64,000 bases of DNA from Trichobilharzia regenti (Eukaryota; Platyhelminthes; Trematoda; Strigeidida; Schistosomatidae), in contig OX235264.1 in NCBI GenBank assembly GCA_944472135.2, forward strand, positions 88,174,319-88,238,318. Direction: 5' to 3'. The translations under genes were made by a program, and so were the position numbers. The notes under the pieces are model-generated. The model ran no database searches, was not told where the DNA came from, and was given only the letters and a program-made list of their open reading frames with translations. Each line of letters begins with the position of its first letter. The first letter of the stretch is position 1. Shown piece by piece: positions 21,701 through 36,700 of this stretch.

Positions 21701-24700
21701 AGTATCTCTATATCGCGAAATTATGTACAGCTTATCTCCAGACCACCACTTATACAGATCTTCCGTGTTGTTGTGCTTGGTACTTCTACCCTTCGTATTG
21801 CGTTTCTTTGTCTTCTTTTCGTAACTCTCATGTTTCTTCGCAGTACTGAATCATTCTCTCTCTTTCTAGTCAAATCTATTACTCTTCTACTTGAAATTTT
21901 ACGTCGATGAACGTCTCTTTATATACTACTGATAAATTTTATCAGTAGCATGTGTCATACTAGGAATTTATAAAATAGAACGGAGTGCAGAGTGGATTTC
22001 ATCTAAATTCACCATTCAGTTAATGAATGACATTACTATCTAGGTGTGTTTATTGCTTTAAAAAGTACATTACTGTTTTGTACACTACAGTGTACCCAAG
22101 AGTATGATTTCACCTTCTGACCTTGTTATTTTGTCGTAATTTACTGCCAAACCTCAAATAAGAAAAACTTACCTGTTTTTATTCTTGTAACTTTCTACCA
22201 AACCTTAATGAAACTTTGAAGTCTAAATAAATAAATTTTCCAATTAGTATAGTTTATATGAATTCCAATAACAAGTTAGCTTAACAACCACGTTGAAATA
22301 TCATCTACAGATAAAGTTTATTACCAGCGTAAGAATTATAACATTATGTTCACTTTGAAATCAGCTCATTCTCAAACATCCTCCCTTCATAAATACACCC
22401 TTATATCAGAGAAGCTTTGTAGCTCAGTTGAAGGATTCGCAGTTAGTTGTGTTCTCTGAGCTAGTTGGTTTTATTGCGGAGCTAAAACTTGCGCTGAAGA
22501 TACTGACGATGAAAGCTCCTTAATTAAACCAACCAGCTCAGAGAACACAACTAATTGCACACCCTTATATCCTCACTTAAATCGATATCAGAGGAAATTA
22601 CGCATTATTTTATGAGAGTAATATAAAATATATACTCCTGAAATTGTTGTCTTTAATGAAGTTTGTGGAAACTGAAACACTTTTTTATTGATCGGATAAA
22701 AGTATGATGACCTGACTGAAGAGTAAAACCTTATTGTTTATTGATTTTCATTTTTAGAAAGCATTATTAAATTGTGTGCATAATTCTAACATTTCAGGAT
22801 ATTTGATTAACTTCATTCATGCTGGTATTCAATTTAAATCTTATTATATCATAAATACTCGGTGAACTTAGAACTTCTGATCTTCATTTTCTATTAAGAA
22901 AAACTCAAGTGGTTTCGATGAATAGAATAATTGGATATACAAATATGATAGATACATGGTAGGTCATTGTGAAAGATAAAAAATTATAAGGTGAACTCAT
23001 AATATTATGTTCAGTGTATCTTTTTATTTTGAAATTCATATTTTACGTTACTTTGTGTTCCATGCTTCAAACTTTTGAGCTTTTCACAGCACCACTGGAG
23101 TGTTGTTTTTAAATCGGTGAACTTACCAGCCTCACTTCCAACCTTCTGTCTTTTCCGGGTTTACTGTGGACTGGTAAACTAGGCGGTGTTTAGGGACGTA
23201 TTGACGGGGAATGAAAGGTGGACCTCCCGAGTGGCTGATAATTAGTCTACCATTGAACCACCGATGCATTCAAACTCACTGACTGATATATGTCACAGAA
23301 ACTACCCAATCAAGACTTAGTCTTTTGATTTTTCTTAAGAATATATTTATTATTACTAGTATTAAATGGCAGCAATTAGTAATATACTTCATATGGTTGT
23401 TAGGTAGACAGCGTATTTGTTATAATGCTGGCAAAATAAAATGTTCAGATTGAAGTCTTGCAAAGGTGTTGGTAACACTAGGTCTATTTACTTCACTAAC
23501 CAATCAAAGGCATGTGTGTATTGTAAATTTAATACATGATTAGTTACTGGCTATATCAATAACTTTGAAACCCTACTTATGTTATCTAAGCCGAGTTTAT
23601 GATAAAATGCTAGTCATCATCACCATATGCTTCATAGTATAATTGATTGATGAACACTAAAATAAAACCAAATATTGACACAAAAGGCTTGCTCTGAATT
23701 GACCTTAGAGGATAGTACAGACAATCGATATCACTAATTCTAGTATAAAGTTAAGCTCTTGTATACGTAGAATAAGTGATACACAGTGAACATGTGAGAA
23801 ACTTATTTTATGCGTTATTAATAATGAAATAAAATTTTGTAAGGGCTATTGGCCGAAAAGAACCTCTTCGCTGGACTGCCTGTCTTCTTTTTATTAACAG
23901 CATTAAAGACTGATTTTTTAAAATTCCTTTACGTTCCCAGTCTTCAAGCTAGAGGCTTGAAGTTTCTGTAGCAGTAGTGGTTGCTTTTTATAGGATGGGG
24001 ATGCTAGCCTCATGCTCAACTTTCCCTCTTTTCCGGCCCTACTACCACCTTAGAGTGGTAAAGGAGTGCGTTGGCCGGGGACTGAGCCCCAGCAAGCACT
24101 CTACCGCTGTGCCACTGACGCACACAAAGACAGTGATGAGTGTTAAGTATTGAAAGTTGTTTTTAGTTATCACAGGAATGTTTTGAACCTAAGTTGAAAG
24201 AGGTATCTATAAAAATGTGTGTAGATGGTATATGATCAAATATCATGTGAACATGTGATAAGAGCTGTGAATTAGCTAGTGGAGATTCTAGAATAAGTTA
24301 TAGTCTACTTAATATAAATGCGAAACTTTGGTAGTATGTAATTCTTTAATAGTTTGTTTGTTAGATATATCACACAGTGAAACAGTATTATTTACTGGAT
24401 GACGAGGTTTTGAACACAATTTATTTTTCAGAATCATATCAAAATATAACTACACAACTCCGAAACTTGAGTTTTATGGCTTTCCTTATTCCTTCGTATT
24501 AACTCTTGGCGTAGCAGAATTTTCCAGATGTCCTGGTGGACATGTGTTGAATCATTTCTATTACATGTATTTTCAGATGCTTCAGTGTATAAGTAAACAG
24601 ATATTGAACCTACAGTTGAATTTACAAATTCGCCTGTTTATAAACTGTATTCAGTCCACTTAGAAGCCACTCAGAATCTAGACTCATAAATTTTGATGAT

Positions 24701-27700
24701 AAACAATTTAATAATAGATAGTGAAGAAAAATTGGTTAGTTCCGACATCGTCAGTTTATATACAAGAGTACCAATAAGTGTGGCTATAGAGGCAGTCAGA
24801 AACGAACTCATTTCTGAACAAGAACTTGAACTTAGAAAAAAAGTGCCGCTAGAAGACATAATGCTAGGGGTGCAGCTATGCTTGACTTCTACAGTATTGA
24901 AATTCCAAGGGAAAACATGCAGACAAACTGAGAGAGTTGCCAGGGGGACGTCCGTGTCGCCGATTGTGACAGATATATCGTGGATTGGTGGGAAAAAAGA
25001 GATTGAAATAGTCAGCCTCACGTCAAAAGTATGGTGGAGGTTTGTAGACGATATATTCACTGAACTTAAAATATAGGACATAAATAGATTTTCGATGACA
25101 TCAACTCAATGGTGAACGCAATTCAATTCACTCATGAATTGAAAAGTCATCAAGGGGAGCTACCAGTGTTAGACTGTAGTGTAAGGAGGAAAGAAGATGC
25201 GAAGCTAAACACTAGTGTTTACAGGGAACTCACACATTCAAACCGATTTCGGATTTCCAATCATCTCACCCTGTGTCAGTAAAGATAAAACTGGTGAAAT
25301 GTTTAAGTAATAAAGTAGAAAAACTACGTAACGAGGAAAATCTAAAACAGGATGTGAGGTGTATGAGAGAGACTTTAAACCTTGATAATTACCCTGATAA
25401 ATTAATCATAACTCAAGTCTCGGAGTTGTGTAGTTATAATTGTAATGTCGATAGATAGACTGAATATGTCAACCAATCAAGGTGACCTGACCTTGTCTCT
25501 CCTGACTATAATAATAATAATAACAGTAATTATCATGTGATTATTGGTTATTTTAATGTGAACTCCCACCACTGGTGGTTGACCTTGGACGAGTTTTGTA
25601 TTCTATTCGTAATATGTACGTAAATGTAATTCACTAACTACTTTGTACCACACGTGAATCTTGTTCGGTATGTCTTTGTCCTCCCTTGAAGGACAACTGC
25701 ATTTTTATTGTTATCTTTGCGTAATTGTAATTTTAGATACAGATAAAGTTGGCGTTAAGTCACCTGAGTTTTAACTTTGATGGGGTCTAGACTCACTATC
25801 GTCAGTAATGATAGTGAGGACTAAAGTCTGTAGGCAAATTTAATCCTACGATAATTGGTAGGCTTATTAACAGTAAATTATCTTCGAAACGTCACCCAGC
25901 AATAATCTATTGTTTTCGCCAATTAGCGTTAATCATGTCAGAAGAATAGGGATTTCATATATATTTATATATATATATTTACGGTCTGTTTTATAAGTTT
26001 TTATGTAGTCAGAATACACATGGTGGACACATACCAGTTGTTTATTAATACGCATTATTAATTTTGACAATATAAGTAGTCTGCTTTCCAGTTCAAAATT
26101 TGGCTTTTATAGGAATAAACGCTCTGAATAGACAGAAAAGCTTAAAGTGTGGAAGAACTTAGTAGCTGTGATAACATAACACAACTCCAAACAAATTAAT
26201 CTATAAAGACTATCTTTCTCTGAATATTATCTAAATTTACAGTTTACCTTCTTGTATTGTCTGAAGTTCAATCATTAATGAATACAGCAGAGTTTCTTAG
26301 CTAAATTAAGAAAAACACTATGATTAGTTGTATTCAGTGTTAGGTGTATGCGAGAAGTCATCGGGAAACCGCTAAATTGGCTTTTCTCCAATATGACAAA
26401 CACCAGTATTATACTACTACAACCTTGGGGGAAGTTATACGTTGTTTCTCATTCTAACACACATTATATATTAAATAATCATGAGAAGCGTTACGACTGA
26501 CTGAACTATCCAGATTATTATACTTTCGTTGAAGAAATAACAGAAAGATATGTATACAGATAAGGAAAGATGATATATCATCATTTGCCTAAAGACGTAT
26601 TACTGAAAGGAATTACTCACCATCATTATCATCGTCATCATCATCACAATCAGGTATACCGTCTCCGTCATCATCGTCATCTAGATAATCAGGAATACCA
26701 TCGCCATCTGTGTCTTTAGCTTCAAAAATATCCAATATTTGATTATTATTTGCATCTTCTTGGTGATCTTTAATGCCATCATTATCATCGTCATCGTCTA
26801 ATTTAGGAGAGAAATGAAAAAAATACAAAACACATTCTAAAAATAGTATTTGACCAAAATAGTATGCGTTTAATGATAACCTTAACTCCTAAAGATAATA
26901 ATGACAGTAATAGTAAACGACTAATTTGTTTCTACACCTTAGCGTAGAGTAGTGAAAGGGAATGATAGGAGGGAAGTTTGTAGGTATAATTTCACTAAAT
27001 AAAATCACCCAACTGTATGTTAAGACAGAGGTGAAGCCATTCAACTCTGTTTTTGAAATATTCCAGTTTTTTGTCAATACTTGAAACTATACGGTCTAGT
27101 GACCTAAGAAATGTGTTACGTCTGGTTCAAATCTTTTCATCTATAAACTCCAAGAAACAGCATTTCATATGGAACTTTTAGGATGAAGAGTTCCGATGAA
27201 TGTCATGTTTCAGTTATGACTGCCACAATAACAACACTATAAGTTATTTAAGAAATTGGACTGATTCACATTGTTAGCTTCAACTCTGCATCTGTATTCA
27301 TACAGTAATCATAATAAAGAAATTGCCAAACAAAAAACGCATTGACTGTGAAAATTACTTCCATTGTCTATGTTTATAATTTTCCAGAATTTCATTATGT
27401 GAACTGATATCGATTAGAGGACCATTGGAAACAACTATCCGTTCATGCCATGAAATCTCACTTCATCCAATCAGATCTAAGTCAGCCTTCATTTCTTTCC
27501 AAGATATGTGATTTACAGCTTAATGCATATGCCTAGTAGTAGATTTCTGTGTAATATGCACTTGCCAGCTGAATCTACATCTAGCTGGCAAGTCTCAAAC
27601 AGATTGAAGTACACATTCTGGATTCCATTCCCAGCTACAATTAACCAAATGACTAAACTATAAACATTTATTGCGAAAAGTATATGTTTGTGTATTTATT

Positions 27701-30700
27701 ACACAGTCGATGACTGTATTTTTTTTTAAAGAATTGCTATATAAGTATCATATTATTAGTGTAAATGTAAACTGGTGTATCGTTTCTTTAAAGAGTTAAA
27801 CAAAATTTGAAGTTGGATTCTTATCAAATTTTTTGATTTTAAACATTCGCTAGCTATTTTATTGAATTCTAGTCATATATCTACTAAAAAAATAAATAAA
27901 GAATAGTACTAGAAACGTTCTCATTAGTAGAGGAACTGGCGGGGGTGGGGAGGTGAACAATAATAATAAATATCAGATGAGCATCAACTGGTAGGACATA
28001 TTCAATGTCCTAGGGAATATTTAGACAAATAACTGATTTCATGATTTCACAAAGGGGAATTGATTCATTTTTCTCAAAATAAACATCAATAAATAATACA
28101 CATAGGTTAGTACATGCAAATTTATTATTTGTTTGTTTGTTTGTTTCAATTTCATTCGATAGGCACAAGTAAACTGAACAAATATGGAGAACAGAAATAC
28201 AAGGGGAGGTGGCTGGGGGAGGGCGGGGAAGCAAAGACATGAACACTGAGGCACGCAGCAAATATACACATCAGATCAAAAATAAGACATGCGGTTAAAC
28301 AGTTAAAAATTTGTAGAAGTGAAGTGATAAATAGATAAACTAGTGCTTATTTTTTTCTTTCTTTCTTTCTTGAAGACGGCTATTATCCTTGTTGGGTAGA
28401 TTGGAGTCGACGAAGAGGTCAGTAAGGGGGGGGAGAAGAATGAGATGAAGTAGTCATAAGGGAGAAAACTTTATGAAATCAAATAGAGGAAGAGGAATAA
28501 AAAGACAGGAGAGAATAGAGGTTACAGCTAAGATAGTTATTCATTTTCATTGAAAATAAACAAAAGAAGATTTGAGGGATAACTGGTAACAGAGTATACA
28601 GTGGATCTAAATTGGAAGGGATAGGTCAGGAGGAAGCTATTCGACGAAATATAGATGTAAATATCTTGAGCGTTGACGAACAGTATGAACAGCATTTTTG
28701 TGGTTCAGTTACGTGGAATTGACACAAGACGGATGAATCATTCAAATCGTGCATACATTAGAAACACTTCTTGTACAGGATATACAAATGCATAATATTA
28801 ATAAGCCATTCAGCATCATTTGGTAGCGTATTTTGAAGTGGGGGTAAAAGTTTTTTGCTTTAAATTACATATACTTTTAGTACGAAATACCTTCATCATC
28901 AGGAATTCCGTCATTATCGTCATCATTATCGAACAAATCAATTATTCCATCATTGTCTGAATCAATCAATTCAAGATGATCTGGGATCCCATTGTTATTT
29001 TGATCAGCCACTGAAAAAATGCAACAAAGGTAAGATTCTATGAAATTTGTGAAATTCTTACTGATTATAAATTCAATTCAATATAGTTTGCTGATAAATA
29101 AGGGACTTCAGCGACTTTATGTCTGTGGATATATGTATATGTCGATACACCGTGTATCTCTAACGCATATAGCTGAGACTTTTGATACGGAGTTGTGTTA
29201 TTTCTCAGTAGCTGTCCATAAAATCAGATTAAGGGCTTAATTTCGTTTACTTGTAAAACATCCTATTCTTCTGGTCATGACACAGTCTTAATGCTTGCAG
29301 TATATCTTCTCAAAATTCCAAGGTTTTCTGGTATTGTTCCCATCCTTGTCAGTATTTTAAAATCTAATCTTGATATTTTTAACAGTTTTGCAACCATACT
29401 TTTCCTGATTTTCTTCTGGTAGTATAGGACATGTTTTCTGGCTATTCAAATGCATTCGTTTAAATGTATCCCAACTCTGATTCATTCATAATCCTATGCA
29501 TTTGAATAGTGTAACAACAAGTCTTTCACTCTCAGCCTGATTTTAGCACTCCCAACTATGGGGTCAAAAAATGCAAACTGATTTAGTTATACTTTGAGAT
29601 AAGGCGGTATCATGGGTTGACATACATTAAAATTTGAATAACACAAAGAGTAAATTCCTACAGTTTGGAAAAGAAATACGCTAAACATCACCAGTAGTTA
29701 AAGCCGAATCAGATTCACTGGGATGTTGTTTAAATTCTGTGGTGTTTTCTGGTGTGGTGAAATAATCTCACTGGTCCGTAGCCATTCGCGAAGTTCACGC
29801 ACTGTAGACAGTTGGGACTTTTAAGCGTTATCTACCTCTCAGTATGCTCTGGCTAATCTCCACAGTAAACAAATAAAAATAATTTATTGAGGATTTAAAC
29901 TACAAGGATGGTAACATGATCCACAAACCAAATCATATTAATGATAAGTAGCTGAAGTCCTTTAACAGAATGTTTCTTTAAGATAGTAATTCTTTTCCTT
30001 ATGATACATTTGATAAGATTCGACATCCTACAACAACTTTCATAAACTACATCTGTAAGCGAGATCGAAAACCATAAGTCGTTGAAATGCAACCTGGTGA
30101 ACGAATAGTAACTTATTAACTGTGGAACGTAGTGACATAGGCATGGACAGTGCGTAAGGTTGTATGTGCATGTGTGTGTATTACGACAAATGTTCAACTG
30201 GGCACTGCTTCCTTGTTTTCTGTAATTCCCTATTTGATTTCACTTCAGGGCAAAAACTGCTTTGAAGTAATAAACAGTTGTGAACAAGCTCAGAGTGAGT
30301 ACTTAAGGGGTAGTATTGCAAAATTCTTTACAGTATAGTATAATATATTGACTAAAATCAGCAGGGTGCAAAAATAAAAGCAAATTTATATCCGATTCCA
30401 TATTAGTTTGTTTATGAGATATATCACACAGTGAAACAGTATTATTTACTGGATGACGTTTCGAACACAATTTATTGTTTATAATCACATCAATTATAAT
30501 GACACGACTTCGAAACTTGAGGTTTATAGTTCTCTCCTATTTGCTGTAGGGGTAGTAGAATTCTCCAGATGTCTAGGATAGGTGTTGAATCCTTCCTATC
30601 ACACATGGTTGCAGTTGATTCGATAAGCAAAGCTTCCGTTATCAATCTCTCTCCATCCCGTTATATTAGGCTTTATAACTGTCATCTTATCCCATCCTAT

Positions 30701-33700
30701 CGCTTGATTGTGCTGTGTGTAATTGAGTCCAGTGAATGTTATAGCTGAACTATTCTTCAAAACATTTCTTATCTTATTAGGGCCAACCAGTCTAGATTTC
30801 GCTAGGTTTTTGTGCTCCGCTGGTCTGATTGACCTTGTTCTACTACCTTGACCTATGTATTTGACCTGACAATCATTCGAACAGGGTATTAGATAAACTA
30901 AATTGTTTTGTTAAATTGGCTCCACAGAATCCTTTAACTGACAGAGCCTGTATCTAAATGAGTTTATGGGGTGTGAATTCCAATTTTATTCCTGCCTTGT
31001 TAAGGATTCTGCAGGAGGTTTCCGAAGTTCCTTCTTTGTATGGAAGTACTACTGATGATTCACGTTCCCCATTGTTGGTGTTGTCATTATCCTGTGTATG
31101 TTTGACAAGCAAGCCGTCATTAATGTAGTTGTTGTTATTATTATTATCACTATCACTACTTTTATTGTTTGTTTCACTTTTACATTTTCCTACATACTTC
31201 CTGATTAATTTATCAGGGTAATTATCAAGGTTTAAAGCCTCTCTCATACACCTCACATCCTGTCTTAGATTTTCCTCGTTACGTAGTTTTTCTATTCTAT
31301 TACTTAAACATTTCACCAGTTTTATCTTTACTGACACAGGGTGAGATGATTGGAAATCCGAAATCGGTTTGAATGTGTGAGTTCCCTGTAAACACTAGTG
31401 TTTAGCTTCGTATCTTCTTTCCTTCTTACGCTACAGTCCAACACTGGTAGCTCCCCTTGATGACTTTTCAATTCATGAGTGAATTGAATTGCCGCCACCT
31501 TTGAGTGGATATGGTGAATGTATGTAAATGATACATTCCCTGTACTTAAAACCCAGGATATGAATAGATTTTTCTATGACACCAACTCAAAAGTGGCGGC
31601 AATTCAGTTCACTCATGAATTGAAAAGTGAGCAAGGGGAGCTACTAGTGTTAGATTGTAGCGTAAGAAAGAAAGAAGATGCGAAGTTAAACACACAGTAC
31701 AACAAGTGATATCGGTAGCCCAAACTTTGCAGGCCGACCATTGATATCAGATGTGCGTCGGCAGGAGATCGAACCCCGGACTATGTGCACGGTTGGCGAG
31801 AGTCCTTACCGCTGTGCTACCGACGCAGTGGTGTATTTTACGGAATGGGATTTTTAGCTTCATGCCAAACCTCCCCTGTTTACCGGGCTTATTACCAGCT
31901 TAACGAGGTAAGGGCATACGACGGCCGGAGATCAAACCCTAGACCACTTGCTTGGTTCTTCAGTGTTCTATCACTAAGCTGTCTACACTATCCATTCTAG
32001 AATAGATGGTACCTACTCGAAAATGTAATCATATAATGATTCCATTTTTATCAATATTTAACTTTAAAATGGAAAACAAAACACACAAAGAAAAATATCT
32101 TGGTAAAAATTATACGTACATTTTATTTCCTTGTCTGGCACTCCATCACCGTCTGCATCACTGTCCAAATAATCGGGGATTCCATCCTTATCAGTATCTT
32201 GCATTGCATTGACCACTTTAATTTTGTGTATAGATTTCTTTTTCCCCTTTGTTGTTGTTTTCTTTGCTGAGCGTCTTAATGATTTAGGAAGACTGTGCAG
32301 GTAATCTTCATCTAAATAATCTGGTATACCATCACAATCAGTGTCTTGTTTATATTCAGGAATACCATTCCCATCTAAATCAGTCTCTAAATGATCTGGG
32401 ATGAAGTTAGCATTTTTATCATTTCTTCTTCGATGTTTAAACTTTTTCTTATTTTTAAATCTTAATAAACGATTATCTGTTTTATCCAAGAAATCTGCAA
32501 TCCCATCATGATCTTCATCTTCTAAATAATTTGGTTTACCATCACCATCCCAATCTTCTAAATAATCAGGTATGCCATTATTATTTGTATCTTTATCATA
32601 GGCTTCAATGACTGCTTCAACTTCTACATCAACAACATCATTATCCAAATAATTGGGTATACCATCATGATCTGAATCTTCCAAGTAGTCTGGTACACCG
32701 TCGTTATCAGTATCTTCAAGGTAATCTGGTGTACCATCACCGTCTGAATCACCTTCTAGGTGATCAGGTATACCATCTCTATTTTTATCAGTAAAATGTT
32801 GTGGTGAGAATTGGCTATTTGCATCTTCATCCAAATAGTCAGGTACACCATCACCATCAGTATCTTCTAAGTAATCTGGTATACCGTCACCGTCACTATC
32901 TTCAAGAAAATCCAATACACCGTCACCATCTGAATCACCTTGTAGATGATCTGGGATACCATCACCGTCGTCATCTTCGAATTTCATTGTTGAACGTAAT
33001 TTACGATATCGTTTTGGTGAGAATTGCGTTGTAGCATCTTCATCTATGTAGTCTGGTATACCATCACCGTCACTGTCTTCTAAATAGTCTGGTATACCAT
33101 CGTTATCTGTATCTTCTTGGTAATCAGGTATTCCATCACCATCACTATCTCCTTCTAAATGGTCTGGTATGTGATCACCATCGATATCAGCAAAAAACCT
33201 TGTTGGTTTTAGTTTTCTAATAACTTTAGGTGAAAACTTTGTTGTTGCATCTTCATCCAAATAGTCTGGTATGCCATCGTTGTCAGAATCTTCGAGATAA
33301 TCAGGTATATTGTCATTATCAGTATCTTCAAGGTAATCAATAATACCATTATGATTTATATCACCCTCTAGGTGGTCTGGTATACCATCTTTATCGGCAT
33401 CAGCGAATTTCTTACCAGTAGTTCTACCACGTATTTTTCTTGGTGAGAACTGAGTAATTGCATCTTCATCCATATAATCTGGTGTACCATCCGAATCAGT
33501 ATCTTCCAGATAGTCCGGTATACCATCTCCATCTGTATCCTCCAAATAATCCAGAATACCGTCGTAATCAGAGTCACTTTCTAAGTGATCAGGTATGCCA
33601 TTTTTATTATTATCTTCAATTTTCAAGTTAATCACTCGATTGGGACTGAAAGTATTGTCTAGGTAATCTGGAATCCCATCATTATCCGCATCCTCAAGAT

Positions 33701-36700
33701 AATCAGGTATTCCATCATCATCTGAGTCTTCCATATAGTCAAGAATGCCATCCCTGTCCTCATCACCTTCCAAATAATCTGGTATACCATCTTTGTTAGT
33801 ATCAACACGTTTTTTAACCAGTAAGTGTTTGAATGCCTTCGGAGAAAACTGAGTATTAGAATCAATATCCAAGTAATCTGGAGTGCCGTCCCCGTCTGAA
33901 TCTTCTAAATAATCTGGAATACCATCGCCATCTGAATCCTGTAGATAATCTAAAACTCCATCACCATCTGAATCTCCTTCCAAGTGATCAGGAATCCCAT
34001 CGCCATCATCATCAGAAACACTAGCGTCTAAAATAGATCTGTGTGATAGGACACCTGCGTAATGAGAAGACAAATCACCATCCAAGTAATTAGGGATACC
34101 GTCCCCATCATCATCTTCCAGATAATCTGGTATCCCATCACCATCCTCATCTTCCAGGTGGTCGGGTATTCCGTCTCCATCTGAGTCTCCCTCAAGATGG
34201 TCTGGTATTCCATCGCCATCCTTGTCAATGTGCTTCGGGACTTTCGTATGCCTCTTGTTATGACTCGTATCTAGATAGTTTGGGATACCGTCCCCATCAT
34301 CATCTTCCAGATAATCTGGTATCCCATCACCATCCTCATCTTCCAGGTGGTCGGGTATTCCGTCTCCATCTGAGTCTCCCTCAAGATGGTCTGGTATTCC
34401 ATCGCCATCCTTGTCAATGTGCTTCGGGACTTTCGTATGCCTCTTGTTATGACTCGTATCTAGATAGTTTGGGATACCGTCCCCATCATCATCTTCCAGA
34501 TAATCTGGTATCCCATCACCATCCTCATCTTCCAGGTGGTCGGGTATTCCGTCTCCATCTGAGTCTCCCTCAAGATGGTCTGGTATTCCATCACCATCCT
34601 TGTCAATGTGCTTCGGGACTTTCGTATGCCTCTTGTTATGACTCGTATCTAGATAGTTTGGGATACCGTCCCCATCATCATCTTCCAGATAATCTGGTAT
34701 CCCATCACCATCCTCATCTTCCAGGTGGTCGGGTATTCCGTCTCCATCTGAGTCTCCCTCAAGATGGTCTGGTATTCCATCGCCATCCTTGTCAATGTGC
34801 TTCGGGACTTTCGTATGCCTCTTGTTATGACTCGTATCTAGATAGTTTGGGATACCGTCCCCATCATCATCTTCCAGATAATCTGGTATCCCATCACCAT
34901 CCTCATCTTCCAGGTGGTCGGGTATTCCGTCTCCATCTGAGTCTCCCTCAAGATGGTCTGGTATTCCATCACCATCCTTGTCAATGTGCTTCGGGACTTT
35001 CGTATGCCTCTTGTTATGACTCGTATCTAGATAGTTTGGGATACCGTCCCCATCATCATCTTCCAGATAATCTGGTATCCCATCACCATCCTCATCTTCC
35101 AGGTGGTCGGGTATTCCGTCTCCATCTGAGTCTCCCTCAAGATGGTCTGGTATTCCATCGCCATCCTTGTCAATGTGCTTCGGGACTTTCGTATGCCTCT
35201 TGTTATGACTCGTATCTAGATAGTTTGGGATACCGTCCCCATCATCATCTTCCAGATAATCTGGTATCCCATCACCATCCTCATCTTCCAGGTGGTCGGG
35301 TATTCCGTCTCCATCTGAGTCTCCCTCAAGATGGTCTGGTATTCCATCGCCATCCTTGTCAATGTGCTTCGGGACTTTCGTATGCCTCTTGTTATGACTC
35401 GTATCTAGATAGTTTGGGATACCGTCCCCATCATCATCTTCCAGATAATCTGGTATCCCATCACCATCCTCATCTTCCAGGTGGTCGGGTATTCCGTCTC
35501 CATCTGAGTCTCCCTCAAGATGGTCTGGTATTCCATCGCCATCCTTGTCAATGTGCTTCGGGACTTTCGTATGCCTCTTGTTATGACTCGTATCTAGATA
35601 GTTTGGGATACCGTCCCCATCATCATCTTCCAGATAATCTGGTATCCCATCACCATCCTCATCTTCCAGGTGGTCGGGTATTCCGTCTCCATCTGAGTCT
35701 CCCTCAAGATGGTCTGGTATTCCATCGCCATCCTTGTCAATGTGCTTCGGGACTTTCGTATGCCTCTTGTTATGACTCGTATCTAGATAGTTTGGGATAC
35801 CGTCCCCATCATCATCTTCCAGATAATCTGGTATCCCATCACCATCCTCATCTTCCAGGTGGTCGGGTATTCCGTCTCCATCTGAGTCTCCCTCAAGATG
35901 GTCTGGTATTCCATCGCCATCCTTGTCAATGTGCTTCGGGACTTTCGTATGCCTCTTGTTATGACTCGTATCTAGATAGTTTGGGATACCGTCCCCATCA
36001 TCATCTTCCAGATAATCTGGTATCCCATCACCATCCTCATCTTCCAGGTGGTCGGGTATTCCGTCTCCATCTGAGTCTCCCTCAAGATGGTCTGGTATTC
36101 CATCACCATCCTTGTCAATGTGCTTCGGGACTTTCGTATGCCTCTTGTTATGACTCGTATCTAGATAGTTTGGGATACCGTCCCCATCATCATCTTCCAG
36201 ATAATCTGGTATCCCATCACCATCCTCATCTTCCAGGTGGTCGGGTATTCCGTCTCCATCTGAGTCTCCCTCAAGATGGTCTGGTATTCCATCGCCATCC
36301 TTGTCAATGTGCTTTGGGACTTTCGTATGCCTCTTGTTATGACTCGTATCTAGATAGTTTGGGATACCGTCCCCATCATCATCTTCCAGATAATCTGGTA
36401 TCCCATCACCATCCTCATCTTCCAGGTGGTCGGGTATTCCGTCTCCATCTGAGTCTCCCTCAAGATGGTCTGGTATTCCATCACCATCCTTGTCAATGTG
36501 CTTCGGGACTTTCGTATGCCTCTTGTTATGACTCGTATCTAGATAGTTTGGGATACCGTCCCCATCATCATCTTCCAGATAATCTGGTATCCCATCACCA
36601 TCCTCATCTTCCAGGTGGTCGGGTATTCCGTCTCCATCTGAGTCTCCCTCAAGATGGTCTGGTATCCCATCACCATCCTCATCTTCCAGGTGGTCAGGTA

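Larger units (their letters stand above)
21961..24000. other. intron sequence with a hairpin and SINE remnants
   Basis: No exon or gene is seen. It contains the inverted repeat at 22443-22554 and a family C SINE at about 23100-23275. Confidence 0.5.

Noticed and set aside
34087..36543. CRISPR-like or satellite array
   Set aside because: The 189-bp units have no unique spacers, keep an open frame through all copies and encode the same calcium-loop cassette as the flanking exon sequence. It is a eukaryotic coding repeat.
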